A stretch of 23,692 bases of DNA, from positions 1 through 23,692 of the forward strand of contig JBGURM010000069.1 in NCBI GenBank assembly GCA_045132035.1. The letters are read 5' to 3'. The notes beneath the pieces were generated by a model that searched no databases, was not told where the DNA came from, and saw only the letters and a program-made list of their open reading frames with translations. Positions 22,831 to 23,692 of this stretch are shown here, one piece after another. The position numbers and the translations under genes are program-made. This stretch comes from UBA2450 sp045132035 (lineage in GTDB: Bacteria > Bacillota_I > Bacilli_A > RFN20 > CAG-826). How positions within the stretch are numbered: position 1 is the first letter of the stretch; each line of letters begins with the position of its first letter.

Positions 22831-23121
22831 ATGCGCAAATATGAAGTTATGTACATTTTGAAAGCCGATTTAGATGACGCTGCTCGTAAAGAAGTCATGG
22901 ACAAATTAGCTGCTATTATCACCGATAATGGTGGTAAAGTTGAAAACACTGATGAATCCATGGGTTTACGCGAATTAGCGTATCCTATTAAGGATGAAAC
23001 CAAAGGCTACTATGTTGTACTCAAAGTTACTATGGGCAACGAAGCGATTAACGAATTCAATCGTTTAGTCCGTATTAACGGAAGTGTCTTACGTCATTTA
23101 ATTGTTGTAGAACACAAATAG
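22831..23121 (+). CDS. rpsF: 30S ribosomal protein S6
   Basis: Full-length S6 (96 residues). MRKYEVMYILKADLDD opens strand 1, followed by LRELAYPIKDETKGYYVVLKV, the family's central strands, and FNRLVRINGSVLRHLIVV. S6 forms a heterodimer with S18 in the platform of the small subunit. The start is supported by AGAGGAGGT 7 nt upstream. It is the first gene of the rpsF-ssb-rpsR operon, an order conserved in Firmicutes, often near the replication origin. Confidence 0.97.
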   Translation: MRKYEVMYILKADLDDAARKEVMDKLAAIITDNGGKVENTDESMGLRELAYPIKDETKGYYVVLKVTMGNEAINEFNRLVRINGSVLRHLIVVEHK

Positions 23122-23135
23122 GAGGACAATCATTT

Positions 23136-23558
23136 ATGATTAATCGTGTAGTCTTAGTTGGTAGACTTACCAGAGACCCAGAAATCAGAAATAGTGGAAC
23201 TATTACTGTCTTCACCGTCGCGATTGACAATCTTGGAAAAGAAAAAAGCACTAGCTTTATTCCATGTGTTGTCTTAAACGCTCAACGTGCTGAAACAGTC
23301 GCAAAGTTCGCTAAAAAAGGTTTATTAGTAGGAATCGAAGGTCGTCTCAATCAAAGAAGTTTTGTTAGACAAGACGGTTCTAAAGGAAGCACAATCGAAG
23401 TTATTTGTGACAATGTTCAATTCTTAGAAAGAAGAGATGGACCAGTCGCAAACGAAGAAATGGAAATTCCATCATTCGATGATGTAACACCTGCTGCCGA
23501 AGACGAAAACAAAAACCTCGACAGTATTGAAATCACTGACGACGATCTCCCATTCTAG
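23136..23558 (+). CDS. ssb: Single-stranded DNA-binding protein
   Basis: A 140-residue bacterial SSB. The OB fold spans about 1-105 (MINRVVLVGRLTRDPEIR, FIPCVVLNAQRAE, GLLVGIEGRLNQRSF, VICDNVQFLERR). An acidic linker leads to the C-terminal tip DDDLPF that recruits replication and repair partners. The linker is short compared with Bacillus SsbA (about 172 residues). AGGAGG overlaps the rpsF stop codon, so the two genes are closely coupled, and rpsR follows after 17 nt. Confidence 0.97.
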   Translation: MINRVVLVGRLTRDPEIRNSGTITVFTVAIDNLGKEKSTSFIPCVVLNAQRAETVAKFAKKGLLVGIEGRLNQRSFVRQDGSKGSTIEVICDNVQFLERRDGPVANEEMEIPSFDDVTPAAEDENKNLDSIEITDDDLPF

Positions 23559-23575
23559 AAAGGAAGATATTTAAA

Positions 23576-23692
23576 ATGGCATTTAAGAAAGTTAGACCAC
23601 ACAAAAAGGTCTGTTACTTCAAGAAAAATAACATTACCCACATCGATTATAAAGATGTTGAAACATTAAAAATGTTTATTGCTTCTAATGGA
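23576..23692 (+). CDS. rpsR: 30S ribosomal protein S18 (partial, 3' end cut by window edge)
   Basis: The first 39 codons are present, beginning MAFKKVRPHKKVCYFKKN, then THIDYKDVETLKMFIASNG. This is the S18 N-terminus followed by the conserved IDYKDVxxLxxFI segment. AAAGGAAG precedes the ATG. The gene completes the rpsF-ssb-rpsR operon; the rest is beyond the window. Confidence 0.95.
   Translation, partial: MAFKKVRPHKKVCYFKKNNITHIDYKDVETLKMFIASNG

Noticed and set aside
1..23692. Insertion sequences, prophage, tRNA or rRNA genes
   Set aside because: No transposase, integrase, phage structural gene, terminal inverted repeat pair or tRNA/rRNA-like sequence was seen on either strand.

Overview
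The window is AT-rich, densely coded bacterial DNA with short intergenic gaps, overlapping genes and many Shine-Dalgarno sites. UGA acts as a stop: it ends the PP-loop thiolase gene and the MalY-type gene, and tryptophan is written TGG. That rules out the mycoplasma code (table 4). The content points to an anaerobic, gut-type low-GC Bacilli/Firmicutes genome, possibly one of the uncultured mollicute-related lineages. It includes HypA/HypB, a large Fe-S flavoprotein, a preQ1 riboswitch, sugar symporters and an rpsF-ssb-rpsR operon beside mscS. The lineage is an inference; no rRNA gene is present to settle it.

Layout. (1) 1-540, minus: a Phd/YefM antitoxin and PIN toxin pair (toxin cut by the window edge), with a strong promoter overlapped by a regularly spaced set of short palindromes. 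(2) 592-4007: housekeeping genes. These are an M29 aminopeptidase (minus), a TtcA-like tRNA thiolase (plus) and a PlsC-like acyltransferase with a zinc ribbon (minus). The last two converge with abutting stop codons inside one shared hairpin terminator. (3) 4099-8016, minus: a tight operon hypB - 964-aa Fe-S/FAD/NAD(P) oxidoreductase - hypA. A second, diverged hypB lies divergently at 8109-8774. No hydrogenase structural gene and no hypCDEF is present. (4) 8754-10261, plus: a promoter, a preQ1-I-like riboswitch, a VUT/YhhQ-type queuosine-precursor transporter and a short-chain dehydrogenase. (5) 10258-15024, plus: a separate operon of a DUF3737 beta-helix protein, a MalY/PatB-type PLP enzyme, a flavin reductase, an aldose 1-epimerase and a divergent galactokinase. 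(6) 15099-21485: sugar genes. A GPH-family symporter and an unrecognised GT-B-like 482-aa protein (plus) converge on a GH2 beta-glycosidase and an MFS transporter (minus). (7) 21498-23692, plus: mscS, then a 368-bp structured non-coding gap, then rpsF-ssb-rpsR (rpsR cut by the edge).

How it fits together. Regions 5 and 6 look like beta-galactoside/galactose handling (uptake, cleavage by GH2, mutarotation, phosphorylation), but galT and galE are absent here. Region 3 looks like a nickel-chaperone/redox module whose nickel client is not in view. Region 4 is queuosine-precursor salvage.

The most unusual signals are the following. Three genes with no Shine-Dalgarno (acyltransferase, DUF3737, mscS) each have a promoter-like pair with a 17-bp spacer whose -10 box ends exactly 9 nt before the ATG, suggesting leaderless mRNAs. 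The hypB-oxidoreductase-hypA operon faces a second hypB. Palindromes sit over several promoters, including a 36-bp one over the DUF3737 promoter and a 17-bp one over the rpsF -10 box. The gap before rpsF is structured and unassigned.
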